DNA of 64,000 nt from Serratia liquefaciens ATCC 27592. GTDB lineage: Bacteria > Pseudomonadota > Gammaproteobacteria > Enterobacterales > Enterobacteriaceae. Numbering within the stretch: position 1 is the stretch's first letter; each line of letters starts with the position of its first letter. Made by a program: the position numbers and the translations under genes. The notes beneath the pieces were generated by a model. That model was given only the letters and a program-made list of their open reading frames with translations. It ran no database searches and had not been told where the DNA came from. This document shows, piece by piece, positions 54,594 to 61,477 of the stretch. Location: the NCBI RefSeq assembly GCF_000422085.1, contig NC_021741.1:2976001-3040000 (forward strand), read 5' to 3'.

Positions 54594-55479
54594 TGTTCCC
54601 CTCTCGAACCTTCAAATAAACCTCATCGCTCAGCAAGTAATCAATATTCTTGCAGCGCCACGTCTTACCAGTCTTGGCATCAGGGCGATCACCCAGCATC
54701 CAGCGACAGCTAACCGAGATGTAAGCCAGGTAGTCTTCCCATGCCTTCATGCTGAAAGGCGCGTTGTCCAGCTGACGGGTAATCTTCCCTGCTTTCACCC
54801 AGAAGGTTTTGATCAGGTTCTTGCGCTTGTCGCTCAATGCTCGAACGCTAGGGCATTCCGGCAGTATCCGATGGTAGGCATCGATAACGTCTTGGCATGA
54901 GTGGGTTGGTTTTTTCTGTTCAGGTTTTACGGCTGCTACGGCACTCTCTTTATCTTTAGATAAAGAGTTATTAGTTATATTATTGTTTATGGACAATCGT
55001 TGGACATCCGTTGGACAAACATCGCTGGAAGCCGCATTGTTACTGGTGTTTGCATTGGACAATCGTTGGACATCCGTTGGACAATTTGGGAACTGAAAAT
55101 CGTCATATTTTAGGATGGTTATCAGGCTAAATTTCCTGCCCATCGCCTCGACTTTTAGCATTCCTTTTGACTCGAAGCTGCGAAGTAAACTCTTCACTTT
55201 GTTGTCTGGGATGAATGTCTCAGTTACCAGGGTTGGGCGTCCGGTAATCATCTGCCCACGACCAACCATCATCTCACCCACATCGGTGTTAACGATTGCA
55301 GGCGAGTAGTTTGCTTTAAGTATCAGATGGAGCCAGAGGTGTACTGCCTGTGAGTCTTTGTACAGTCTGCTATCCATGAATTGACGGTGTATCAAGGCAA
55401 ACCCCTTACCGGTTGCCTCCGGTGTCACTACGTGGCGCTCCTGCTGCCTGTAGTCGGATAATTTTCTAACGACGCCCAT
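54580..55479 (-). CDS. O-like replication initiator
   Basis: 299 residues. An N-terminal winged-helix part (FALIHRQFMDSRLYKDSQAV, GEMMVGRGQMITGRPTLV) binds the origin. A repeated motif CPTDVQRLS occurs twice and corresponds to two DNA iteron blocks. The C-terminal part (VIDAYHRILPECPSVRALSD, KTFWVKAGK) is the DnaT/O type that contacts the helicase. Together with the next gene it makes the replication module. Confidence 0.85.
   Translation of the reverse strand: MGVVRKLSDYRQQERHVVTPEATGKGFALIHRQFMDSRLYKDSQAVHLWLHLILKANYSPAIVNTDVGEMMVGRGQMITGRPTLVTETFIPDNKVKSLLRSFESKGMLKVEAMGRKFSLITILKYDDFQFPNCPTDVQRLSNANTSNNAASSDVCPTDVQRLSINNNITNNSLSKDKESAVAAVKPEQKKPTHSCQDVIDAYHRILPECPSVRALSDKRKNLIKTFWVKAGKITRQLDNAPFSMKAWEDYLAYISVSCRWMLGDRPDAKTGKTWRCKNIDYLLSDEVYLKVREGNSDDV
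54958..55084 (-). other. Replication origin with iterons inside the O-like gene
   Basis: Two identical 29-bp blocks (54990-55018 and 55056-55084) each hold three TTGGACA-type repeats and lie 66 bases apart, in frame. An AT-rich stretch (54959-54990, TTATTAGTTATATTATTG) adjoins them. This matches lambda ori, where iterons and an AT-rich segment lie within O. Confidence 0.75.
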
Positions 55480-55630
55480 CTTTCTTCACCCCTGCTTTAG
55501 CCAGTCTGAAAACGCCAATCAACCTTTCGGCGAATGGCTTATTGCATGCTGCTGTGTAGACAAGACCGTCAGGTGAATCCGGATGCTGCCGTTCCTCTTC
55601 TTGCTTGTAATTTCTGCGTTTTAGCGACAT
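55466..55630 (-). CDS. Small basic phage protein, 54 residues
   Basis: ORF MSLKRRNYKQEEERQHPDSP, ending RLAKAGVKKDGRR. ACAGGAG lies 6 bases before the ATG. It overlaps the O-like gene start by 14 bases. Basic and without a span. Function unknown. Confidence 0.6.
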   Translation of the reverse strand: MSLKRRNYKQEEERQHPDSPDGLVYTAACNKPFAERLIGVFRLAKAGVKKDGRR

Positions 55631-55664
55631 AATTACTCCTGTGAATTGATCCAGTCATTCGCAC

Positions 55665-56150
55665 TTAGGCCTTTGAAGTTGCTGCTTCAGAGGCTTTTTT
55701 CTTTTTCAATTTCCATCTTTTCCCCAAAACGATTTTGCTTATAGTTGTTTGGCAAACACCAAATTTCTTACCAAGTGCAGTGCCACCAAATTCTTTGTGC
55801 CTAGGGATATAGATAGCTAGAATTTCCTCAATCTGTTCCACGCTCAGCTTCGCTTTCCCGTTGCACTCGCCGCTAGCAGACCTACCTCGAGCAACGCGAT
55901 CCATTACGTTATCCATGGGGGTTCCGGTTTCTAAATGGGTAGGATTAATGCATGAAGGGTTGTCGCACCTATGCCTTATCACGAGCCCATCGATTTCTTT
56001 AAGGGTCAACCCAACAGCAACGCAGTAAGCAAACCGATGGGCTAAAATCATTTCTCCCTTCACGATGATTTTTCCGTACCCAGCCGTGTTTTTTGATCCA
56101 GTCCAAACTACGCAGTCACTTCTTTCGGCATTTGGTAATATTTCCAGCAT
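55665..56150 (-). CDS. HNH homing-type endonuclease
   Basis: 161 residues. VVWTGSKNTAGYGKIIVKGE, HRFAYCVAVG and RHRCDNPSCINPTHLETGTP are the HNH_3 motif with zinc cysteines. The C-terminal helix-turn-helix (GTALGKKFGVCQTTISKI) would bind DNA. It sits between cII and the O-like gene and overlaps the cII stop by one base. Probably an inserted homing gene. Confidence 0.85.
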   Translation of the reverse strand: MLEILPNAERSDCVVWTGSKNTAGYGKIIVKGEMILAHRFAYCVAVGLTLKEIDGLVIRHRCDNPSCINPTHLETGTPMDNVMDRVARGRSASGECNGKAKLSVEQIEEILAIYIPRHKEFGGTALGKKFGVCQTTISKIVLGKRWKLKKKKASEAATSKA

Positions 56151-56431
56151 TACGCCTCCATGATGCTTCCCGAGCAGCTCGGGGCTTTTTCATTTGATAG
56201 ATATCCCGCCAGACGCTTAGCCAATTCAGCCATCTCATCATCTGCAACACCCCACTCCAGAACAGCGAGTAGCATTGCCATGCGAGGGACTAGAGACTCT
56301 TTCCAGCGAGTTACTTGTGATGGGTTAACGCCTACTGCAGCGGCGATCGATGACACGCCTTTGAGGGCGATTTTGTTCAACAATGTGCTTTCGATACGAC
56401 GAGCATCATTGCGTGTTTTTGCAGTTTCCAT
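56150..56431 (-). CDS. cII: Transcriptional activator CII
   Basis: 93 residues. RRIESTLLNKIALKGVSSIA, VGVNPSQVTRWKESLVPRM and MLLAVLEWGVADDEMA are nearly those of lambda CII. It would activate PRE and the integrase promoter during the lysogeny decision. Confidence 0.93.
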   Translation of the reverse strand: METAKTRNDARRIESTLLNKIALKGVSSIAAAVGVNPSQVTRWKESLVPRMAMLLAVLEWGVADDEMAELAKRLAGYLSNEKAPSCSGSIMEA

Positions 56432-56527
56432 ACGTCATACTTCCTTTGTGGTTTAAATAGTTACGTGCGGCATCCGTGGGGATTGCCACTTGGTTATTGG
56501 TGGCCACATTGCGGCAGCCGGTAGTGT

Positions 56528-56539
56528 TGTTAAAGAGCG
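56528..56539 (-). promoter_or_regulatory. nutR boxA
   Basis: Minus-strand CGCTCTTTAACA, which matches the consensus boxA of lambda nut and rrn antitermination sites, between cro and cII. A following boxB hairpin is not certain; candidates lie in the 60 bases downstream. Confidence 0.7.
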
Positions 56540-56545
56540 GTAAAA

Positions 56546-56785
56546 CTATGCAGCTTGTTCTGGGTGCTTAAACAAGTGAGGTAGGTCTGGGCGGATTTGG
56601 TAATCCTGGACTTCCCCACCTGTTGCCAGAACGATGGCCTTAACGTTTTCTGGTGCTACTTTTGCTTTACTGTGTAGCCACTTCTGCACCGCAGACTGGC
56701 TAACGCCACATGCTACCGCCAGCTTCTTTTGTGTACCGACGATTGCGATGGCGGTTTTAATTACTTGGTTAATTACTGGTTCCAT
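56546..56785 (-). CDS. cro: Cro-like repressor
   Basis: 79 residues. A helix-turn-helix (TQKKLAVACGVSQSAVQKWL) similar to YdaS/Cro-like proteins, ending FKHPEQAA. First gene of the right operon, divergent from cI across an operator region with several sites. GGAGGTGG precedes its ATG. Confidence 0.88.
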   Translation of the reverse strand: MEPVINQVIKTAIAIVGTQKKLAVACGVSQSAVQKWLHSKAKVAPENVKAIVLATGGEVQDYQIRPDLPHLFKHPEQAA

Positions 56786-56786
56786 A

Positions 56787-56884
56787 AAACCACCTCCGTT
56801 GTATTCAAGGTATAATATACAACTATAGTTTTATTTTAGCAATACTGTAGTTGTTTGACCCAGTAAAACCGAGGTTGTATTTTC
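56787..56884. promoter_or_regulatory. Right operator region with PR and PRM
   Basis: Sites with the core ACAACTATAGTTTT (56820-56833), ATACTGTAGTTGT (56843-56855) and AAAACCGAGGTTGTA (56866-56880) are related half-dyads. PR on the minus strand: TTGCTA, 17 bases, TATATT, with the first site inside its spacer. PRM on the plus strand: TTGACC (56856-56861), 17 bases, TATTTT (56879-56884). The PRM -10 ends six bases before the cI ATG. Confidence 0.7.
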
Positions 56885-56890
56885 TTGGTT

Positions 56891-57625
56891 ATGAAAATGA
56901 CTCTTGCTCAACGCTTAAAAGTCGCGATGGCGGCCAAAAACATGACGCAGTCCGCACTAGCTGAAAAAGTTGGTGTGTCACAGGCTGCAATACAGAAGAT
57001 CACTTCCGGCAAAGCCAAAACATCCACTAAGATTGTGGAGATGGCCGAGGCATTAGACGTGCGTCCTGAATGGCTAAGCAGTCAAAGTGGGCCAATGAAG
57101 GATGGCGAGGATGGTATTTCTTCCTTTCATCACCCCGACTCTACAATCCCGCCTGAAAGCGAGTGGGAGAAGGTTGATTCATGGGATAGCAATACCCCTT
57201 TACTAAGGGAAGAAGTAGAGGTGCCTTTTTTGCGAGATATTTCTCTCGCCGCTGGGGACGGAAGTTATAACGAAGAAGACTATAACGGATTCAAATTGAG
57301 ATTCTCCAAAGCCACATTGCGCCGGGTAGGTGCAAGTACCGATGGCAAAGGAGTGCTCTGCTTCCCTGCTCGTGGGAATAGTATGGAGCCGAACATACCA
57401 GACGGTACTACGGTTGCGGTCAATACAGATGATAAGCAGATCGTCGATGGAAAAATCTACGCTATAAGCCAGGATGGCTGGAAACGGATCAAGCTTCTTT
57501 ATCGTGTCGGCCCCGACAGAATCAGCATCAGGAGTTACAATGCTGCAGAACATGAGCCAGAGGAGAAAGGCATTAACGAAGTAGAAATTATTGGACGCGT
57601 TTTCTGGTACTCAGTTTTGCTTTGA
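56891..57625 (+). CDS. cI: CI-type repressor with S24 autoprotease
   Basis: 244 residues from MKMTLAQRLKVAMAAKNMTQ. HTH at about 15-40 (SALAEKVGVSQAAIQKITS). The S24 peptidase part shows the cleavage site AAG-D (ISLAAGDGS), Ser in GNSMEPNIPDG and Lys in WKRIKLL, so RecA-stimulated self-cleavage is expected. PRM lies so close that the mRNA would start at or next to the ATG, a leaderless message like lambda cI. An upstream TTG gives a two-residue extension. Confidence 0.92.
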   Translation: MKMTLAQRLKVAMAAKNMTQSALAEKVGVSQAAIQKITSGKAKTSTKIVEMAEALDVRPEWLSSQSGPMKDGEDGISSFHHPDSTIPPESEWEKVDSWDSNTPLLREEVEVPFLRDISLAAGDGSYNEEDYNGFKLRFSKATLRRVGASTDGKGVLCFPARGNSMEPNIPDGTTVAVNTDDKQIVDGKIYAISQDGWKRIKLLYRVGPDRISIRSYNAAEHEPEEKGINEVEIIGRVFWYSVLL

Positions 57626-57634
57626 GCCACACCT

Positions 57635-57659
57635 CAAGCTCGGTAACCCCGAGCTTTTA
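57635..57659 (+). terminator. Terminator after cI
   Basis: AAGCTCGG, loop TAAC, CCCGAGCTT and then TTTACG. Confidence 0.75.
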
Positions 57660-57773
57660 CGTTTCTGCCCCTCCTAGCCTGCCCCTATCCAGTTTTAATC
57701 TGTATCAAATTGCAAAATAAATAAACTTTAATACAACCAAAAACAACCACTTAAAACAACCACGCCATAATTT

Positions 57774-57815
57774 ACAACTACAGTTGTTGACATAAATACA
57801 ACTATGGTTTTAAAT
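57774..57815 (+). promoter_or_regulatory. Left operators and PL
   Basis: ACAACTACAGTTGT (57774-57787) is a perfect dyad, and ACAACTATGGTTTT (57798-57811) a second site like those of the right operator. They surround a PL-like promoter: TTGACA (57787-57792), 17 bases, TTAAAT (57810-57815). The sites overlap -35 and spacer, so CI binding would block PL. Tandem ACAACCA elements at about 57731-57765 could be extra half-sites. Confidence 0.7.
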
Positions 57816-57838
57816 TAGCCCATCGAAACGAAATATCG

Positions 57839-58084
57839 ATGCGGCAGATGGACCTACCAGCCGCGCCAGACATGAAGTCAGGCTGCTTCTTTAACAATCA
57901 GATTTGTATGCCGAGAGGTGTACACCAAAGTGCAGTTGGCTTTGGGATGGTGAATGCGAAGGCTGATTCGCAGGTGCTAGGCAGCGCTTACCGCAAGATG
58001 TGGAAATTGCCGCCATATCACAGCAAGCCGGAGATCAGCACCGGCCACCATCACCAAAGCCAATCCACTGGAGATTATCTATGA
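57839..58084 (+). CDS. Hypothetical first gene of the left operon
   Basis: 81 residues, MRQMDLPAAPDMKSGCFFNN, C-terminal His/Ser-rich. It has no strong ribosome site and lies about 20 bases after the PL start point. The stop overlaps the ATG of the N-like gene (ATGA), suggesting coupling. Within it GCTTCTTTAACAATC resembles a boxA, so it may also hold the nutL site. Family unknown. Confidence 0.5.
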   Translation: MRQMDLPAAPDMKSGCFFNNQICMPRGVHQSAVGFGMVNAKADSQVLGSAYRKMWKLPPYHSKPEISTGHHHQSQSTGDYL

Positions 58085-58356
58085 ACGCAAAAGAACGTTG
58101 CAAGCTGCGCAGAAAGCTCCGTCGGGCTGCTGAACGCGCAGAGTCAACAAGAGATATCAGATTGAGCAAGAGCGTTGCAACGGCTCTTGTAGGAAGCGAG
58201 AGAGTGGCTAAGGCGCTGTCGATGATTGACTACAAAGCCTGCCCTAGACCAGTACGCGAATCATCAGAAGGCGGCGCAATGTGTCTTCCAGAGGTAGCGA
58301 TGTTCGCTGCAGGGTTCCGCAAGAGCCGCAAAGATGCAACGCACACCGTTAAATAA
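58081..58356 (+). CDS. N-like transcription antiterminator (P22 gp24 type)
   Basis: 91 residues. An arginine-rich N-terminus (NAKERCKLRRKLRRAAERA) like the boxB-binding helix of N proteins, and the C-terminal text SEGGAMCLPEVAMFAAGFRK, which resembles P22 gp24 (GGSVLLPGVALYAAGHRK as I recall). First antiterminator-type gene after PL. GGAG lies 8 bases before the ATG. It should let polymerase pass the left and right early terminators. Confidence 0.78.
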   Translation: MNAKERCKLRRKLRRAAERAESTRDIRLSKSVATALVGSERVAKALSMIDYKACPRPVRESSEGGAMCLPEVAMFAAGFRKSRKDATHTVK

Positions 58357-58360
58357 GTAG

Positions 58361-58861
58361 TTACATGTGCCTTAATTTTGGTACGTCGATGTACTGAATC
58401 GGCGGGACTTTATCCATCCGATATTCATTTTTGCATCGAGGACACTGATGAACAAAAAAGTTATTGGACTTAACCGTTTGAATGCTTGGTTGAAGTATAG
58501 ATATCTTGTACTCGCCGAAGCAATGTGCACAAAGGTAATGAGAATTAACAACCTCATCGGACGAAGGCTTAGGGCGATATACAATAGAGTTACCTGCCGT
58601 CGTGTAAAGCTCATAGTTCTCAGCTTGCATAACAAACATCTTGATTTTGTTATTTTCGTCGCGGAGTTGCACCTCGATATCTCGGGACGATTGATACAAA
58701 CCAGAGAGCTCCGCATTAAGCATTTGTAGCTCAGTTATTTTTTCTGACAGGTTTCCAGCAGCTTCTTTAACCAGGGCATCGTCTCTGCCATCTTTAATTA
58801 TTTTCAGTAACTCAAATATCTGCTTACCAAGGGCAACGCCTGCCATTACATCCATTTTCAT
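58361..58861 (-). CDS. Zinc-ribbon protein at the sieB position
   Basis: 166 residues from MKMDVMAGVALGKQIFELLK. A helical and coiled middle (EKITELQMLNAELSGLYQ, IEVQLRDENNKIKMFVM) is followed by CAHC and CPRC, a zinc ribbon, and text YRMDKVPP. It runs against the left operon, in the place where lambda and P22 carry sieB. Related coiled-coil/ribbon proteins occur in other lambdoid phages. Function not known; an exclusion or immunity role is inferred from position only. Confidence 0.65.
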   Translation of the reverse strand: MKMDVMAGVALGKQIFELLKIIKDGRDDALVKEAAGNLSEKITELQMLNAELSGLYQSSRDIEVQLRDENNKIKMFVMQAENYELYTTAGNSIVYRPKPSSDEVVNSHYLCAHCFGEYKISILQPSIQTVKSNNFFVHQCPRCKNEYRMDKVPPIQYIDVPKLRHM

Positions 58862-59017
58862 CACTCTTAAACTGTAGGGGTGATTGAAGTTTATCCGATT
58901 TCTCGCTGTAGGGGTACAACGGGAATCCTCGCCGCCTGAGAGGATTAACAAAGCAGGCAACTGATTATATTCATTGCGAATTAACACGGGCGTTATGTCT
59001 GGGGAAAGCGCAAACAC

Positions 59018-59044
59018 AAAGCCTCTTCGGAGGCTTTTCTTTTA
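59018..59044 (+). terminator. tL-like terminator 1
   Basis: AAGCCTC, loop TTCG, GAGGCTT followed by TTCTTTT, in the left operon. Confidence 0.85.
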
Positions 59045-59049
59045 CATCA

Positions 59050-59074
59050 AGCTGCCACTCGGCGGCTTTTTTAT
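59050..59074 (+). terminator. tL-like terminator 2
   Basis: GCTGCC, loop ACTC, GGCGGC followed by six T, directly after the first terminator. Two in tandem upstream of the pentapeptide gene suggest dependence on N-type antitermination. Confidence 0.75.
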
Positions 59075-59084
59075 TGAGGTCAAT

Positions 59085-59654
59085 ATGAACGCCACTGAGT
59101 TACGCAATATTCTTGATGACCATAAGGTCTGGGTGACGTCGTTACGTGAAAGCGGATCCAGAGCCAACCTGCGCGATGCCAACCTGTGCGGTGCCAACCT
59201 GCGCGGTGCCAACCTGCGCGGTGCCAACCTGTGCGGTGCCAACCTGTGCGGTGCCGACCTGTGCGGTGCCAACCTGCGCGATGCCAACCTGTGCGGTGCC
59301 AACCTGCGCGATGCCGACCTGTGCGGTGCCGACCTGTGCGGTGCCAACCTGCGCGATGCCAACCTGTGCGGTGCCAACCTGCGCGATGCCAACCTGCCTG
59401 ATCACACATTCGTAATCATGGGTGAACCGTACTTCCTGCAGATATCGAATGGCGAACATGTCCGCGCAGGTTGCCAAAATCACACCGTTGAGCAATGGCG
59501 CAATTTCACCAAACGAGAAATCGCAGAAATGGACGGCAAGAAGGCGCTGAAATTCTATCCGAGACTGCTGAAGATTATCGATTTCTACCTAGGCGCCGGT
59601 GAGCATCCAGACTGGGTTAACGAACCAGAAACTGATACCGAAGAGGCTGCATAA
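59085..59654 (+). CDS. Pentapeptide-repeat protein
   Basis: 189 residues. The first 26 and the last 82 residues are unique, and between them are 16 perfect-register repeats of A-(N/D)-L-(C/R/P)-(G/D). Such repeats fold as a right-handed quadrilateral beta helix, like Qnr and MfpA; DNA mimicry is possible but not shown. The C-terminal text GEPYFLQISNGEHVRAGCQN and VEQWRNFTKREI occurs in other phage pentapeptide proteins. GAGGT lies 4 bases before the ATG. Confidence 0.85.
   Translation: MNATELRNILDDHKVWVTSLRESGSRANLRDANLCGANLRGANLRGANLCGANLCGADLCGANLRDANLCGANLRDADLCGADLCGANLRDANLCGANLRDANLPDHTFVIMGEPYFLQISNGEHVRAGCQNHTVEQWRNFTKREIAEMDGKKALKFYPRLLKIIDFYLGAGEHPDWVNEPETDTEEAA
59163..59402 (+). 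repeat. Array of sixteen 15-bp repeats
   Basis: The unit is GCCAACCTGNGCGNT with only a few variant positions. Nearly identical DNA units (codon use the same in each) suggest recent growth by slippage or unequal crossing over. Because the unit is a multiple of three, several other frames are open too. Confidence 0.95.
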
Positions 59655-59686
59655 CGCGGCCTTTATTTTTAACTGGAGGGTGCGGC

Positions 59687-59782
59687 ATGACTTACAACGC
59701 GAAGGTTTGGTTTGGTGTGTTTGCTATCTGCGCCCTCTTCTGGTGCATAGCGGTTATTATTTTGATTGGGGTAGCAAAATGA
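59687..59782 (+). CDS. Small membrane peptide, 31 residues
   Basis: ORF MTYNAKVWFGVFAICALFWC, then IAVIILIGVAK. GGAGGG lies 7 bases before the ATG and the stop overlaps the next ATG (ATGA), so it is likely translated. One span. Confidence 0.6.
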   Translation: MTYNAKVWFGVFAICALFWCIAVIILIGVAK

Positions 59783-60006
59783 GCAAAGAAACAGGCGGGC
59801 CTGCGTTCCCTGACCATGGAGGTCAATATGATTACACGGGAGGTATGACATTGCGTGACCACTTCGCCGCAAAGGCCATGCATGCCATCATTCGCAGGTA
59901 TGACGGGCATAGTTTTGGCGGTGGCCCCGAATCTCCTCAATACAAAGAGTTGTCTGAGGATGCCTACCACATTGCTGACGCCATGCTGAAAGCACGCAAT
60001 AGCTGA
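59779..60006 (+). CDS. Conserved phage protein, GGPAFP type
   Basis: 75 residues beginning MSKETGGPAFPDHGGQYDYT with MTLRDHFAAKAMHAII. This layout (GGPAFP, GMTLRDYFAAKA) is very common in phages and of unknown function. Confidence 0.8.
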   Translation: MSKETGGPAFPDHGGQYDYTGGMTLRDHFAAKAMHAIIRRYDGHSFGGGPESPQYKELSEDAYHIADAMLKARNS

Positions 60007-60081
60007 CCATCCCAAAGCTCGTTATCTAGCGGGCTTGCTGATGTACCAGTAAGAAGATGTAACCCCTCTTATCATCACTTC

Positions 60082-60109
60082 GGGCTGCCTTGTGCGGCCC
60101 ATTTTTTTA
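60082..60109 (+). terminator. Terminator in the left operon
   Basis: GGGCTGCC, loop, GGCCC and then ATTTTTTT. Confidence 0.75.
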
Positions 60110-60122
60110 CCCGGAGAAAAGC

Positions 60123-60377
60123 ATGAGCACCCAATTTGATTTTGGTGATTACGCATTTATCGAGCAACTGAGGTACGGAGCGAACAACGAAATGTTCGTT
60201 CACAAGGTGGTAAGCCAGATTCGCTCCAATACGTGGGTTGATGTTCCTGTGAAAGTACCAGCAACGGAAGTTATGCATAGCAACATGGAGGATGTTTGTT
60301 TATGCATCTGCTGCGGAGTCGATGAAACCGAAGTTAAAAGGTACCGCGTTTCTGACATGAAAAAGAGCCGCATGTAG
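60123..60377 (+). CDS. Hypothetical phage protein, 84 residues
   Basis: From MSTQFDFGDYAFIEQLRYGA; CGGAG lies 6 bases before the ATG. A C-terminal CLCICCG cysteine cluster suggests metal binding. Function unknown. The end overlaps a terminator. Confidence 0.65.
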   Translation: MSTQFDFGDYAFIEQLRYGANNEMFVHKVVSQIRSNTWVDVPVKVPATEVMHSNMEDVCLCICCGVDETEVKRYRVSDMKKSRM

Positions 60378-60388
60378 CGGCTTTTTTA
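60361..60388 (+). terminator. Terminator overlapping the end of the 84-residue gene
   Basis: AAAAAGAGCCGC, loop ATGTA, GCGGCTTTTTTA; the stem contains the stop codon of the gene. Confidence 0.85.
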
Positions 60389-60454
60389 TTCCCATCGCTA
60401 AGCCAATTTACGAGTTGGTTCAGCAATGAATACCTATCAATCAGGAGTAACCCT

Positions 60455-60589
60455 ATGCAGCAACTTGCCTATGCTGGGTGCCCGCTAATGGGCGCTCAAT
60501 CAGAAACACTACTCGAAATTATCACTCGCCGTATGCGCTGCATTGGCCGGTGGTTGAAAGACACTCTCAATCAGCGAGGTGAGCCCTAA
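60455..60589 (+). CDS. Hypothetical small phage protein, 44 residues
   Basis: ORF MQQLAYAGCPLMGAQSETLL, ending LNQRGEP. AGGAG lies 7 bases before the ATG and the stop overlaps the next start (TAATG). Unknown. Confidence 0.55.
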   Translation: MQQLAYAGCPLMGAQSETLLEIITRRMRCIGRWLKDTLNQRGEP

Positions 60590-60696
60590 TGGACCTAACC
60601 AGAACAATGCAGCTTCTCGCCCTGCTCGCCAAAGAGAAGAACGACAACATGCTTTTCCAGTTAGCTAATTCACTTTTCTATCGGGGGATGAAATGA
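60589..60696 (+). CDS. Hypothetical small phage protein, 35 residues
   Basis: ORF MDLTRTMQLLALLAKEKNDN, ending LFYRGMK. Coupled to both neighbours by overlap. Unknown. Confidence 0.5.
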   Translation: MDLTRTMQLLALLAKEKNDNMLFQLANSLFYRGMK

Positions 60697-60863
60697 GCCT
60701 CGCAACCACTATCGAGCAAAGCAAAGCCAACCGGCGCGAGCATATCCTTGATGCCCTGCACTACCGCCGCAAGGGCCTTCGAAAAGCCGTGCAATCATGC
60801 CTTAACCGTTCAGCTTGGGAAAAGATGAATCAGCGTTATTTTCTCGGTGAGCAACCATTTTAG
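60693..60863 (+). CDS. Hypothetical small basic phage protein, 56 residues
   Basis: ORF MSLATTIEQSKANRREHILD, basic middle (YRRKGLRKAVQS) and end YFLGEQPF. It overlaps the upstream stop by ATGA and ends 8 bases before the recombinase gene. Unknown. Confidence 0.55.
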   Translation: MSLATTIEQSKANRREHILDALHYRRKGLRKAVQSCLNRSAWEKMNQRYFLGEQPF

Positions 60864-60871
60864 GAGGCGAT

Positions 60872-61477
60872 ATGAGTAAGGAATTCATTCAGAGACTGGC
60901 GAAGATACAGAAGGAACTTAATGCACCTAAGAATCAGCGAAACAGTTTCGGGAATTATAACTATCGAAGCTGCGAAGACATTCTGGAAGGCGTAAAGCCA
61001 TTGCTTGGCGACCTGTTCTTATCAATCAGCGATGAGATTGTGCAGATCGGCGATCGCTTCTATGTGAAAGCGACGGCCACAATCACCGACGGGGAAACGT
61101 CGCACTCTACGTCTGCAATGGCTCGTGAATCGCTAACAAAGAAAGGCATGGATGATGCCCAGGTTACCGGCGCAACAAGCTCATATGCTCGGAAATACTG
61201 CTTAAATGGATTGTTTGGTATCGATGATGCAAAGGATGCTGATACCGACGAGCACAACAAGCAGATAGTCGCGCAAGACAAGAAGACCGGCAGTAACAAG
61301 CCAAGCTCAACCCAAATTCTTTATGCATTTACTGATGCAGCAAGCAAAAAAGTCTCCGTCCATGAACTTAAAGAGGCATTCGGCAAAGCATGGAAAATGC
61401 TGGAAGGGACCGAAGAGCAGAGCAAGGCCAAAGACATCTACGAAATTCGCAAAAATGAACTGGAGTTACCCGCCTAA
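60872..61477 (+). CDS. ERF-family single-strand annealing protein
   Basis: 201 residues. IQRLAKIQKELNAPKNQRNS, FGNYNYRSCEDILEGVKPLL and GATSSYARKYCLNGLFGIDD match the ERF family of phage recombinases. It pairs complementary single strands in phage recombination and circularisation. AGGAGG lies 4 bases before the ATG. Confidence 0.92.
   Translation: MSKEFIQRLAKIQKELNAPKNQRNSFGNYNYRSCEDILEGVKPLLGDLFLSISDEIVQIGDRFYVKATATITDGETSHSTSAMARESLTKKGMDDAQVTGATSSYARKYCLNGLFGIDDAKDADTDEHNKQIVAQDKKTGSNKPSSTQILYAFTDAASKKVSVHELKEAFGKAWKMLEGTEEQSKAKDIYEIRKNELELPA

Noticed and set aside
59163..59402. CRISPR-like repeat array
   Set aside because: There are no spacers; the 15-bp units are contiguous and code for a protein repeat.
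59042..59495. Long open frames on both strands over the pentapeptide array
   Set aside because: The 15-bp unit is a multiple of three and lacks stops in several frames, so these frames are a by-product of the repeat. Only the frame with a ribosome site and unique conserved ends is real.
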